A stretch of 64,000 nt of DNA from Bicyclus anynana (taxonomy: Eukaryota > Arthropoda > Insecta > Lepidoptera > Nymphalidae): assembly GCF_947172395.1 (NCBI RefSeq), contig NC_069086.1, positions 32,501 through 96,500 of the forward strand, written 5' to 3'. Shown piece by piece: positions 22,502 through 34,546 of this stretch. The notes below the pieces were generated by a model, which was not told the DNA's origin, did no database searches, and saw only the letters and a program-made list of their open reading frames with translations. Made by a program: the position numbers and the translations under genes. How positions within the stretch are numbered: position 1 is the stretch's first letter; every line of letters begins with the position of its first letter.

Positions 22502-22944
22502 TTTGGAAGACGGTGAGTGATAAACCTATCAGGTATTTAGTTTCTGTAAACACAATTAAAACATTAAAAATACCTAATACAAAACCTATGTTGCAATACT
22601 TATCAAATTACAGTAGGTACACAATACGAATTAAATCTACTGCACTAAGTACTTGTACTACTTTACTATTCAAACAAAAAAGTACAAATAATGTATACTA
22701 CTTTACTGTTCAAACTACTTTTATTACTTGTAATATGATTCTATAACAATATAAGAAACAATAAGACATATAATTTGAATACTATAAAACTTTAATAATT
22801 CGCTAACAACCTAATAAAATGTTAAACAAAGAATACAACCAGTTCAAATTCCAAGTACGCACGGGCACATCTCACTCCACTATGTATTTTCTTTATTCCA
22901 TTTCCTTCTGGATGCAAACAAATAAATCCGTCCGAAGCTGACCA

Positions 22945-23180
22945 TGTATAGGACGAGATGGCCAACTAAAATCCGGTATCTTGAACTTAACTTTATTGGT
23001 GGTAATTACATATAAGTAACAAACAGAGACGCGTCTAATCGTGCCCAGTTAATAGGCCAGAATAAAACTATCAATTTATGACTTGCAAAAAAAACTAATA
23101 AACCTTGTCCAGAGACTTTACGCTGACGTGCAACTGCGTGATTGCTCCATTATTTAAAACAGGCGTTTCGGTCGTAGACA
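22945..23180 (-). repeat. BEL/Pao copy 1, 5' LTR
   Basis: 236 bp, promoter side for the minus-strand element. The leader between it and the ATG (22502-22944) is AT-rich with no gene. Confidence 0.93.
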
Positions 23181-23185
23181 GTCGT

Positions 23186-23325
23186 TTTTCTGTTTTCAGG
23201 TGAGTTAATGTGTTCATAAATATTGCGTATTAGTCTAATCATTGTAATAATACTAAGGAATAAATAATTCTGTTTTCAGAGCAACACATAGTTTCATTTG
23301 TCTAATATAATACTATCGTCTTATA
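23186..23325 (+). repeat. Gypsy 5' LTR, second part
   Basis: Continues the LTR after the BEL/Pao insertion (TTTTCTGTTTTCAGG ... GTCTTATA). Together with 16759-16991 it gives 373 bp, the same length as the 3' LTR. Confidence 0.93.
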
Positions 23326-23349
23326 AAACGACATTATTGAAGACGAAAA

Positions 23350-24441
23350 ATGGAAAAGTTACGATTCACGTTTGCAGTATTAGCAGCATCGGATAGCAAA
23401 TCTAATATAATTTGCATAACTTCAATCGAAACACCTGATGGACATGTATTTGACATTCCCGACGATTTGAAACCTGCGAGCAAGCACACTGCTATAACTA
23501 CAACAGATATTTTCACCAAAATCAAGAATTCTCTAAAAAAGAGACATCAGTCAAGGAAAATATGGATCCCCTTAACCCAAGACTTGAGAACAATTTACCT
23601 GGATGATGGTGATAATGTACAATTTGGGGATCAGTATTTAAACGAAATTACACAAGAATCGAAGCTTTCAGATAATAATACAGAGATAGGTAATGAAAAT
23701 AAAAATTTAGGAAAATTAGCAGAAAGATTTTTACTCGAGAAGTTTTCAGGAAAAACATCAAATGTTAACCAATGGATCGGTGAATTTGAGAGTGAATGTT
23801 TACGTTTTGATATAATAAAGGATGCAGAAAAAATCGAGACTTTAAAGCATTTACTTGAATGTAGGTGTCTGGATTGGTATACTAGTATGTTAATAAAATT
23901 TTCAATAAACGCAGGATGGGATACATGGAAAACTAATTTCTGTGAAACATATGGTAACCCGGGTTGGTCACAAATTAAATATGCATTTACATTTAAGTTT
24001 CAAGGAGGTTCGTTACTGGATTATGCCACAAAAAAAGAAAGATTATTACTAGAAATAAATAAAGAAATTGACACACAGACATTGATTAATCTTATTGTTA
24101 TGGGTCTACCGGATAATATAATGTTCAAAATGAACAGGGAATCTATAACATCCACTGCAAATCTTTTCAATGAAATTGGTAAACATGAACAAACAGTCAA
24201 TAAAAACAATTACAATAAATTCAAGAGAAATATTTTAGAAAATAAAGTAAAGAGTGATAAAATTAAGCCTTGTAAATTATGTGAAAAGCTTAATAAAGGT
24301 ACCCGTTTCCACTTAGAAGAAAAATGCTGGTTTAAACAACAAACTGATATCCACGAGAACAGGAGACACTATAGTAAGAATGTAAATAACAACATATTAG
24401 ATGTTGAATTAAATGATAATGAGCCAAAAAACGATTATTAA
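23350..24441 (+). CDS. Gypsy gag
   Basis: ATG 25 bp after the 5' LTR; 363 codons. Gag forms the particle shell and binds the element RNA. A capsid-like core is visible around FLLEKFSGKTSNVNQWIGEF and GLPDNIMFKM. Near the C-terminus is a Cys/His cluster (CKLCEKL ... HLEEKC), a spaced zinc-knuckle form. It ends in Asn/Asp-rich sequence and a TAA at 24439-24441. A heptamer AAAAAAC in the gag frame, 7 nt before the stop codon, probably directs -1 frameshifting into pol. No internal breaks. Confidence 0.88.
   Translation: MEKLRFTFAVLAASDSKSNIICITSIETPDGHVFDIPDDLKPASKHTAITTTDIFTKIKNSLKKRHQSRKIWIPLTQDLRTIYLDDGDNVQFGDQYLNEITQESKLSDNNTEIGNENKNLGKLAERFLLEKFSGKTSNVNQWIGEFESECLRFDIIKDAEKIETLKHLLECRCLDWYTSMLIKFSINAGWDTWKTNFCETYGNPGWSQIKYAFTFKFQGGSLLDYATKKERLLLEINKEIDTQTLINLIVMGLPDNIMFKMNRESITSTANLFNEIGKHEQTVNKNNYNKFKRNILENKVKSDKIKPCKLCEKLNKGTRFHLEEKCWFKQQTDIHENRRHYSKNVNNNILDVELNDNEPKNDY
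24426..24432 (+). promoter_or_regulatory. -1 frameshift slippery site A AAA AAC between gag and pol
   Basis: The heptamer is in the correct phase (codons AAA at 24427-24429 and AAC at 24430-24432). Pol is open in the -1 frame from here, while gag stops at 24439-24441. A AAA AAC is a canonical slippery sequence in retroviruses and retrotransposons. No strong downstream structure is obvious in this AT-rich stretch. Confidence 0.75.
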
Positions 24442-26952
24442 CACCATTAATTAAAGTGAAACTAACATTAGAGGATAAACTAGACATATTGGGCATATAT
24501 GATTCTGGCTCTAATGTTTCATTAATAAATTCTGAATTATTGAGAATAACGAAGAAAAAAAGAAAATACAATAATACAAACCTAATAACAATTAATGGTG
24601 TTAAAAAGACAAAAGGTTCAACAACAATCAAGATTAAAATATTCAATAAAGAGAAAAAAATTGAGGTTTATATTGTAGATGGAAAAGACTTCAAATATGA
24701 TTTTCTTATTGGACTTGATATTATAAAAGAGTTTAATTTAATCCAGAATGAAAATTTGGAAATCAAACAGAAATCTAAAGACAATTCTACAATTGACGAA
24801 CCATGCTTAGTAAACAATAGTAATGAAAATGGATATAAAAAGGAATTCAATACAGTGAACTTCAATGAACATATCAAAGAACAAGAATTTACAATGGATT
24901 TGAGTCATTTAAATAGTCAACAAAAATCAGAAATAAATAAACTGATTGATAAATATAAATCATGCTTTGCAAAGGATAAGTATGATATTGGCACAGTAAA
25001 AGATTATGAAGCACGCATTGATCTACTTGTGGACAAATACTTTAGTAAAAGACCGTACAGATGTTCAATACAAGACAGGTTAGAGATAGAAAATCAAGTA
25101 AGACAATTGCTTGAAAGAAATCTTATAGAAGAATCATACAGTCCATTTGCAGCACCAGTAACCTTAGCTTTCAAAAAAGAAGACAACAAAAAAACTAGAT
25201 TGTGTATTGATTTCAGAGAGTTAAATAAAGTGGTGATACCGCAAGCTCAACCATTTCCTTTGATTGAGGACTTAGTAACAAAAACCAGAAATTGTAAGTA
25301 CTTCTCAACTTTGGATATAAACTCAGCATTTTGGTCTATTCCCTTGCGAATTGAGGATAGAAAGAAAGTTGCATTTGTTACTAATGAAGGTCATTACCAA
25401 TGGACATGCTTACCGTTCGGTTTGAAAACTTCTCCAGCCATATTCCAAAGAATATTGAGCAACATACTTAGAAAACACAAATTAACAGATTTTGCAGTAA
25501 ATTTCATTGACGATATTTTGTTATTTTCAAAATCATATGAAGACCACATAAATCACTTATCACAGCTTTTAGAAGCAATACAAAAGGAAGGTTTTCGGCT
25601 TAAGTTTACAAAATGTCGATTTGCAACAAATTCAGTAAAGTATCTTGGACATATAATACAAGATAACACAGTAAGACCAGTAAGAGACAATCTTGTTTCA
25701 ATTAGGGATTTCCCAACACCAAAGAATCAGAAAAATATTAGACAACTTCTAGGGAAAATAAATTTCTACCATGAGTACATACCTAATGGTTCAGTAATTT
25801 TAGAGCCTCTACATAATCTACTAAGGAAAAATCAAAAGTTCATTTGGTCAATAGAATGTCAAGAATCCTTTGAGAAGATAAAACAACTACTATGCTCACA
25901 ACCAATTTTGGAAATTTTTGATCAAGACTTGCCAATAAACATATACACGGATGCATCATTACAAGGCATTGGAGCTGTGTTGAAGCAGATCCAGTTAAAC
26001 GGTAAAGAAAAACCTGTAGCATATTTCTCGAAAAAATTAAATGAATGCCAAAAGAAAAAGAAAGCTATATACTTAGAATGCTTAGCTATTAAAGAAGCAA
26101 TAAGATACTGGCAGTACTGGTTGATAGGCAAACATTTCAGAGTGTATTCCGACCACAAACCATTGGAAAACTTAAATATAAAATCAAGAACAGATGAAGA
26201 GCTAAGAGAATTATCCTATTATTTATCACAATATGACTTTGAAATAAAATATGCACCAGGAAAAGAAAACTTAGAGGCAGATTGTTTGAGCAGAAACCCT
26301 GTATTAGAAGCGAATAAAGATATACATGAACAATTAAAAATAATAAACTTAATATCTTTGAGTGATATATTAACAGATCAAGAGAAAAATGAGAATATTC
26401 AAAAATATAAGAATAATTTAACATATAAAAATAATATATATTATAAACGAATAAAAAACCAAGAAAAAATACTACTGTCAGAAGAATTCAGTATAAAGTT
26501 TATGAAATTAATACATGACAATATGTGTCATATAGGTATAAAACGAATGCAAAATAAAATAGGAAAGTTTTATACGGCAAAGAATTTAACTAGAAATATT
26601 ACTGCTTTATGTAAAAAGTGTGAAATATGTATTAAGAATAAGACAAGAGGACAAGCTGAATATGGTTTAATGTCATGCTTAGGCCCTCCCACAAAACCAT
26701 TTGAAATTGTCTCGATAGATACGATTGGAGGATTTGGTGGGACTCGTTCAACGAAAAGATATTTACACCTTTTAGTCGACCATTTCACTCGATATGGTTA
26801 TATAGTAACCTCAAAGACACAGAGTGCAAATGACTTTATAAAACTTGTCAACAAGGTACCTAATTGTAGTGAAATAAGGATGGTGCTTAGTGACCAATAT
26901 CCTGGAATTAATTCAAAAGAATTTAAAATGTTTTTAAATGAAAAATCAATCA
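24432..26952 (+). CDS. Gypsy pol: protease, RT, RNase H, integrase N-terminal part
   Basis: Read by -1 frameshift from gag; frame open to the BEL/Pao insertion after 26952 (any further codons belong to the BEL/Pao LTR). Protease DSGSNVSL; RT LCIDFRELNK, then LPFGLKTSPAIFQR and the catalytic FIDDILLF box; RNase H YTDASLQGIGAVL and YSDHKPLENL; integrase zinc-binding HHCC region (HIGIKRMQ ... CKKCEIC) and the first two catalytic Asp (LLVDHFTRYG, LSDQYPG). The rest of the integrase lies at 33888-34450. Residues are intact, so the element was disabled by the insertion. Confidence 0.9.
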
Positions 26953-27198
26953 TGTTTACGTGCAGTGGCACTAGATGGCGCCACTCACGCTTTAGATCGC
27001 GCTATGGCTTGGTTCATTCTAGAGTATATGAGGCAAGCCATTGCTTTTCCAAGTTGTTGGTGTTCTCAGTTATTGGTACCTACATTGCTTGTTTAAATAA
27101 ACCCAACACCCATCGAGATCAAGCCGTAGTTTCATTTGGTGTGACCCGCGGCCCCAGTTCAACAGTGCACGGTGGGTTTGGGTGCTTCGGCCCATACA
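26953..27198 (+). repeat. BEL/Pao copy 2, 5' LTR
   Basis: 246 bp, TGTTTACG ... CCCATACA. A leader of about 740 bp without a gene follows (27199-27937), AT-rich after 27430. Confidence 0.94.
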
Positions 27199-27937
27199 TT
27201 GTTCCTACGAGAGCCGGATATCTGGAACCGAGGACATTTTTTGAGGACAAGTGGTCACTGGAGACCACCCGCCGTACTCGCAGTGGATTGCTGCAGAAAC
27301 CGAGTACGTAGCATCGACGGAAGGCGCCGGCAGAGAAGCGATCTGGTGACAAGTGACAGCGCGGTGACAAGTGACAGCAGAGGACATCAACCACAGATCA
27401 ACAAAGGACAGGAGTTCAAATCACATTGACAGCTGTCAATGTGACACGTGAGTGAAAGTGTCAAGTGTCAAAAGTGACGTTTCAAATTTAAATATTATTA
27501 TTTAAAGTAAATTGAACCTTATTTCTTTAGTGAAAATAACTTTAAAATTTCATCAACGAAAATAGACTTTGGAAGATCAGTAATTTGTTTAAGTAACTTA
27601 GATTTAATTGCATGTTAATTAAGACTTAGAATAAGTTCATTAAAAACGAGGGAACGGGGAACCTATGCCCGATTTCCGCCAGAGTTAATTAAGTGTAAAA
27701 CACTTGTTAAAATTTTAAGAAAATATTAACTTTTGGTAGCAAAGACTTGTAACTTATTTGAAATTAGAACATAGAATTATTTTGGTTAATAGTAAACAGT
27801 TGTAATATTTATTGTTATTGTGTATATTTATATAGTAATTTAGTTTGAGAACATTTTTATAGTATTTTTCGGTTTAGCTTCATTTATAATTTAGCATTTA
27901 AATACTTTCCATAATTTATTGATTTATTAGTTCAGTC

Positions 27938-30900
27938 ATGGAAGGTCTATTAAATGTACAATTTGAGTTGCATAATTTAATTAAAAGAGGATATTCTAAT
28001 TTTAAGAAAAGCGTGATTGGTTTTCTTTTCGGTCCAATAATACAAAATTGTACGAAATATCAGAACCAGATATTTTATCTGGTACACAATATGTTAAAAA
28101 TGAAATGTATGAATCCACTGAAGATATTTTTTTGCAATATAAATCATTAATAAAAAAACTATTAAATCAAAATTCTAAAGAGCAATCAAATACTGAAAAA
28201 ACTATTGTATCAGGTCAACGACAAAATTCATGGGTAAAACTCCCAAAAATTACCATTCCCACATTCTCTGGTAAATATTCGGAATGGACCACATTTAGAG
28301 ATCTATTTTTAGCCCTAATTCACAATAACGAGACTTTAGATAGTGTGCAAAAGCTACACTATTTAAAGTCTCACTTAACGGATGAGGCTGAACAACTAAT
28401 TCGGCACACTCCGATTACGGGAGCAAATTATGGCCAATGTTGGTCACTATTAGAGCAACGATATAATAATAGGAAATTCTTGGCAAACAATATTTTAAAA
28501 CGATTATTTGGTATTAAACATATAAATTTGGAATCAGCGTCGGGTCTAAAAGTATTAATAGATACCACCATAGAGTGTTTAAATGCCTTAAAAAATATAG
28601 ATATTGATGTGAGCACATGGGATATCATTATCATTCATATAGTCAGTTTTAAATTAGATCCAGAGACTCGAAAGCAGTGGGAGCTACATATTTCGAGCTC
28701 AGTAGATTTGAATAATTTGCCAACTCTAGACCAATTCAAATGTTTTATTGAAAATCGCTTTCGTGCACTAGAATTTGTAGAGTCGAGAAAAGCTTCAGTA
28801 CAGCGGACCAGTGGTAACAGCTCCAGATCACAGACTTTTGTTGCAACGAATATACAAACAGGTAAACTGCATTGTGAATTTTGCTCAGAGAGTCATAAGT
28901 TATGTTTTTGTAAAAAATTTGTAAGTGAAGATGTAGCAAAACGACGCGATTTTGTAGCAAATAATTCCATCTGTTTTAATTGCTTGGGCAGTAACCATCG
29001 AGTTTATGAGTGCAGAAAGCCTGGAACTTGCAGAATCGACAATTGCGGAAAACGACACCATTCACTTCTACATCCAGAAAGCGAGAGACAGGGTAGAGCT
29101 ACCAGTTCAATGGCAAGAGAACCTGTTGAGGGTGCTAGTACTTCAGCTAGTGCTAAACCAATAGTTTCTTGCCTATCAACTCAAAGGATCTCTAGTGGCG
29201 GACAGGTTTTACTTGCAACAGCATTAGTAAGAACCGAGTCAGAAACTGGGGGAGATCAAATTCTTAGGGCACTACTAGATCAAGGGTCACAAGCCTGTTT
29301 TATTACAGAAGCAGCAGTGCAACTGTTACATCTAAAGAAGACTGCCATAAGCGGAACAATAACGGGGCTTGGAGGAGATAGAGCTATTCGCGCCAGTCAT
29401 CTAGTTAATATAAAATTCCAATCACGATTCAATGACGGTCGTAAAATTGAGGTAATGGCGTATGTGTTAAAAAACCTCACGAGTTATTTGCCTGAAAAAG
29501 GGATAAAGAAAATAAACTGGATAGAACTTCAGAATTTCAGTTTAGCTGACCCGCAGTTTAACACACCTAATAAAATTGATCTGTTATTGGGAGCAAATGT
29601 TTATAGTCAAATTTTGCGGAATGGGGTCAAAAAGGATCCAACAGGCACTCTTTTGGCACAAAATACTAGTTTAGGCTGGATTCTGTCGGGCACTGTGAAT
29701 ACATCTCAAAAACAAGACTACGACAAAAGTTCAGAAGATATATCAGTCTTACACGCACAGGTCACAGAAACTGATATATTGAAAAGATTTTGGGAATTAG
29801 AAGATAATTATAGTACAAAAACTATGCTCACAGAAGAGGAACAAAAATGCGAAGAAATATTCTTAAACACAACAAAGAGGACAAATGAAGGTAGATACAT
29901 AGTTAAATTGCCCTTTCGAGACACTAAACCAAATTGCGTAGGAGGTGATTCGAGACAAATAGCAATAGCAAAACTTAAAGCTTTAGAAAGAAGGTTATCT
30001 AAGAATTCTGAAATGAAAAATAAATACACTGATGTAATAAACGAATATTTACAACTAGGCCATATGAGAGCAGTGGAGAAATATAAACATGATGCGGTCA
30101 ATGAAGCGGTCTACTTACCACATCACGCTGTTGTGAGGGACGACAAAACTACAACGAAGGTGAGGGTAGTTTTCAATGCTTCGAGTAAAAATAAACTCGG
30201 AGTATCTCTGAATGATACACTTATGGTAGGGCCGAAACTGCAACCCGATTTACGTCATATCGTGTTAAGATGGAGAGTTCAACCTATCGTGTTGGTAGCC
30301 GACATTGTCAAAATGTATAGGCAGGTCAAAATAGCAGATGAAGACACAAGGTTTCAACGTATAGTATGGCGTGAAAGTCCTGAAACTGACATACAAGATT
30401 ATGAGTTGCTGACCGTAACGTTTGGAACCGCTTCCGCTCCTTACTTAGCGGTTAAAGCCTTAAATCAAGTGAGCATGGACAACGGTGAGAAGTATCCTCT
30501 AGCTTCATCCAGAGTAGCGAACTCGTTCTATATGGATGACTTGATGACTGGATGCTCTAGCGTAGAGGAAGGATTAGAAGTTTATAAACAAATGACAGTT
30601 TTATTATCTGAGGGAGGTTTTGAACTACAAAAATGGAATAGCAATAATAAAAAGTTGTTAACTAAAATACTGAAGAGTGAAGAAGTAAAGTACATGCGAA
30701 GGCAAAACATACAGAATAACGAGGTCAAATTGGACAAAGAGGTCAACCAGGGCGAAATGGACAAACAGGACAATAAGGACAAACCGAACAAACATTATCT
30801 ACAGGACAACACTTATCTAAATGATAAAAGGATAAAGGACAAAGAAGAGATCGAGGACAAAAGAGAAATAGAAATAAAAGAAAATACTACAAAGGTTTTA

Positions 30901-33231
30901 GGACTTACCTGGAACCGAAGTGAAGATCAGTTTACTTACTTAGTAAATCTGCCGAAGATGACGGCTGGAACTGAAACAAAAAGATCCATATTATCAGTTA
31001 TAGCACGTTTATATGATCCGTTAGGATGGATAGCACCTACGATAGTAGTAGCAAAAATGTTTATTCAAAAGCTATGGTTAGCAGGTGTTAGTTGGGATGA
31101 ACCAATTTCCGAAGAACTACAAAGTGAATGGTTTACTTACCGCAAGGAGCTAGAACAACTTACTGCTGTACACGTTCCCCGATGGCTGGGCACCCCGACG
31201 ACAAATGTCAAAATTGAATTGCACGGATTCTGCGATGCTTCTCAACTCGCATACGCAGCGGTGGTTTATTCGAGAATAATAGATAGAGCTGGAAAGGTTC
31301 ATATTTCATTGTTAGCAGCTAAAACAAGAGTTTCTCCTGTCAAGCAAATTAGTATTCCGCGCCTAGAGCTTTGCGGCGCAGTGCTTCTAGCTAGACTTCT
31401 AGTTGAGATAGCGTCAGTGCTGGGCGTCCAAAAAGACCATATCAGGGCATGGACTGATTCCACTGTCGTTCTTGCTTGGCTAAATAGTCATCCTAGTCGA
31501 TGGAAGACATTTGTGGCTAATAGGGTCTCAGAGATCCTGACTACGTTAGAATCCGCCCAGTGGTTTCACGTATCTTCAAAAGACAATCCAGCTGATTGTG
31601 CTTCACGAGGTATCCAACCACGATTACTTGCCATGCAAGCACTTTGGTTCGACGGCCCAAATTTCCTCCGAGATCATTGTCTATCTTATAAAAGGCCGAC
31701 GGTTACACAGGTTACTTTAGAAGAAGAAGCGATTAGGTCACACGTCAATACTTTTTCAGAGGACACACTATTTCAAAGATTTTCATCGTTACAAAGACTC
31801 CTAAGGGTAGTAGCTTACTGTAGACGATTTTTAAACAAAGAATCCAGAAGGTCAACTTATTTGTCTAAGAAAGAAATAGATGAAGCAAGAATTTGTTGTA
31901 TAAAGAAAGCACAAAAGGAAGAATTCAATGAAGAATATCTACAAATAAAGAGCAAAGGTTGTTTACAATTAAAACATAGTAAGTTAAAATCGTTATGTCC
32001 TTACCTTGATAATAATGAAGTAATGAGGGTGAGTGGAAGATTGCATAAATCTGAATTGTCTGAGCAGACCAAACACCCCATCATACTACCTCATTCCTCC
32101 CATTTCACAAAGTTGTTGATATCGGATGCACATCATAACACTTTGCACGGAGGAGTCCAAATGATGACAAACTATCTAAGAGCAGGGTATTGGATAATAG
32201 GTGGTAAAAACCTTATCAAGCAACATGTGCATAAATGTATAACATGTGTACGACAAAAAGCTAAAGTGCAAAATCAATTTATGGGATCTCTACCCTCTGT
32301 ACGATGCACTCCTGCTAGAGCATTTTCCAATAGTGGAGTTGACTATGCAGGGCCCATAAACGTGAGGACAACCAAAGGACGTGGCCATCGTTCATACAAA
32401 GGCTATATATGTTTGTTTGTATGTATGGCCACGAGAGCCATTCACTTAGAAATGGTGAGTGATATGACAACTCAAGCCTTTTTAGCCGCATTTAGGAGAT
32501 TTGTGAGTAGGCGTGGTTTTTGCGCTAAATTATGGAGCGATAATGGCTCTACATTTTTGGGAGCTGCTAGAGAGCTTCAGCATCTGAACCTTATTGAGAA
32601 AGAAGCTGCTGAATACTTAGCAACGAAAGGAACAGAGTGGCATTTCATACCACCTCATGCCCCAAATTTCGGAGGCTTATGGGAAGCTGGTATAAAATCC
32701 ACTAAGTTCCACTTGAAGCGAGTGATAGGAGAGGCTACTTTAACTTTCGAAGAAATGTGCACTCTGCTTGTTCAAGTGGAGGCGTGCCTCAACTCCCGAC
32801 CGATTTGTGTAGAGAGTTTAGATCCTCATGACCCACTTCCATTAACGCCAGGACATTTTCTAATTGGAGAACCTCTGGTAGCTGTACCGGAGATGGATAA
32901 TTATTTAACCTCAAACGTAAGCTCTTTAACGAGATGGCAATTTATTCAAAGAATGTTGCAAGGCTTTTGGCGTCGCTGGTCTCAAGAATACCTCTCGAAT
33001 TTAATAAACCGTTATAAATGGAGTTCTCGAGTACCAGAGCCAAAAATAGGAGACGTCATTCTTGTTAAAGAGGATGACCTGCCTCCTGGCAGATGGTTAA
33101 TGGGTCGAGTTCTAGAAAAGCACCCGGGTGCTGATGGTATAACCCGTGTGGTCACAATTAAAGTGAAAAATTCTGTTTTGAAAAGGCCTACCTCAAAAGT
33201 GTGTATATTACCGGTAGAGCAAAATAATTGA
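27938..33231 (+). CDS. BEL/Pao gag-pol polyprotein, N-terminal frameshift
   Basis: The ATG at 27938 opens a frame that departs from the main one; the main frame is open from 28006 to the stop at 33231 with no ATG near its start, so a one-base shift near 28010-28030 probably separates the initiator from the rest. Main frame in order: gag-like domain (IPTFSGKYSEWTTFRD), zinc knuckles (CEFCSESHKLCFC, CFNCLGSNHRVYEC), protease LLDQGSQ, RT with FYMDDL, an Asp/Lys-rich insert at about 30670-30890, RNase H (FCDASQLAYAA, WTDSTVVLAWL), integrase (HGGVQM ... CITCVRQK, GVDYAGP, SDNGSTF, GGLWEAG). No stop interrupts more than 1700 codons. Confidence 0.92.
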
Positions 33232-33636
33232 TAATCGTTACATAGTTTGTAGATTTTAGTTCATAGTTTAATATTAATTTAACTTTGTAATCTAACAAAG
33301 TTCAGTTCATAGATCAATTGTTAAGTTCACTTTATAATTTATTGTTAAGTATAGTTCAAATTTTAAAGTATGATTTCCTTACAAGTTGAAATTCATTTAA
33401 TAGTTTGGTATTAATTTTAGTTCATAGTTCATTCAGTTCATTTATACTTTGTATAATTCAGTATTTGTATAATGCATTTATAATTTTGTATATCTTGCCA
33501 AGTAAAATCTGAAAAATTTTGTATGTAGGTCAGTAAAATCAAACCGTGTAAACTTCTCACCAAGAACTTCTCATGTGGTCACGGTGGGCGGAATGATGAA
33601 GGACATTTCGCCAATAAATGTCCTTGGTGGGCGGTA
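33232..33636 (+). other. BEL/Pao copy 2, 3' untranslated part with polypurine tract
   Basis: AT-rich tail with short repeats (GTTCATAG-like). At the end are two GGTGGGCGG copies (33583-33591, 33626-33634) around an inverted repeat AAGGACATTT/AAATGTCCTT (33599-33608, 33616-33625). The second G-rich copy directly precedes the 3' LTR and is the polypurine-tract candidate. Confidence 0.75.
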
Positions 33637-33882
33637 TGTTTACGTGCAGTGGCACTAGATGGCGCCACTCACGCTTTAGATCGCGCTATGGCTTGGTTCA
33701 TTCTAGAGTATATGAGGCAAGCCATTGCTTTTCCAAGTTGTTGGTGTTCTCAGTTATTGGTACCTACATTGCTTGTTTAAATAAACCCAACACCCATCGA
33801 GATCAAGCCGTAGTTTCATTTGGTGTGACCCGCGGCCCCAGTTCAACAGTGCACGGTGGGTTTGGGTGCTTCGGCCCATACA
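33637..33882 (+). repeat. BEL/Pao copy 2, 3' LTR
   Basis: 246 bp, no difference from the 5' LTR seen by eye. Confidence 0.94.
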
Positions 33883-33887
33883 AATCA

Positions 33888-34450
33888 CTCTGATATTCAC
33901 TGCAGTAAATTCACCGTTTTCTAATGGACTTAACGAAAGACTAAACCAAACACTTGTAAATAAAATCAGATGCAAGATAAATGAAAAACAAAATACTAAA
34001 GCATGGACAACTATTGCTCATAATTGTTTGGATAAATATAATAATACGGAACATTCAATAACGGGTTTTGCACCAAAATACCTATTGGATGGCACTGACG
34101 TTTCATTCATACCAGATGAACTTAAACTAGAAAAACAATCAGGTGACTGGATTAAAGACAGGAAAATTGCATTAGAAAGAACAATTAAGTCACATCAATA
34201 TAATAAAATGATATTTGGTAAAAATAGAACAAACTATAATTTTAAAATAGGGGATATGGTATATGTTGAAAATGGTCATAAGCTAAATAGAAGAAAGTTG
34301 GATGAAGTGAGAATTGGTCCATTTAAAATTGAAGAAAAACTATCAGAATCTATGTACAAGATTAATACAGGTCATAGAAGGTCAGAGTCAAGCCTGTTTC
34401 ATGTTACAAAGCTTGTTCCTGTCCCCATACCAGGTGAAAGTGAGGATTGA
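33888..34450 (+). pseudogene. Gypsy pol: rest of the integrase
   Basis: Continues the pol frame cut at 26952. It starts near FTAVNSPFSNGLNERLNQTL, which carries the catalytic Glu of the DDE core, and goes on through a C-terminal DNA-binding region (FKIGDMVYVENGHKLNRRKL, then IGPFKIEEKL) to a TGA at 34448-34450. Removing one copy of the AATCA duplication joins both halves in frame. Confidence 0.88.
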
Positions 34451-34509
34451 AGCATTAATGTTGGAGAAGAAGAGGATCTTCGGGAATGTACTTACCTAAG
34501 GGGGGGAGA

Positions 34510-34546
34510 TGTAAGGGTATACCATGTATGTAGTGTAGGTATACCC
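34510..34546 (+). repeat. Partial gypsy LTR start inside the element
   Basis: 37 bp identical to the LTR start (TGTAAGGGTATACC...), preceded by a complete polypurine tract (34498-34509), then an abrupt switch back to integrase sequence. It marks the joint of an internal tandem duplication. Confidence 0.85.

Larger units (their letters stand above)
16992..23180 (-). mobile_element. BEL/Pao LTR retrotransposon, antisense in the gypsy 5' LTR
   Basis: LTRs at 16992-17227 and 22945-23180 are 236 bp each and look identical. The 5-bp target duplication GTCGT (16987-16991, 23181-23185) is typical of BEL/Pao. On the minus strand a primer-binding-site candidate starting TGG lies one base past the 5' LTR (near 22943), and a G-rich tract (CCCGGGGGCA) lies just before the 3' LTR. 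The gag-pol frame fills the inside. Identical LTRs indicate recent insertion. Confidence 0.95.
26953..33882 (+). mobile_element. BEL/Pao LTR retrotransposon, sense, inside the gypsy integrase
   Basis: LTRs at 26953-27198 and 33637-33882 are 246 bp each and look identical. The 5-bp target duplication AATCA is at 26948-26952 and 33883-33887. One long gag-pol frame lies between. Identical LTRs imply a very recent jump. It belongs to a different family from the BEL/Pao at 16992-23180: the LTRs and proteins differ clearly. Confidence 0.95.

Noticed and set aside
26953..27311. Continuation of gypsy pol past 26952
   Set aside because: The extra residues are translated BEL/Pao LTR and leader; the true integrase end is at 33888-34450.
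33618..33893. Open frame across the BEL/Pao 3' LTR
   Set aside because: It is LTR sequence, the same as the frame in the 5' LTR, not a gene.
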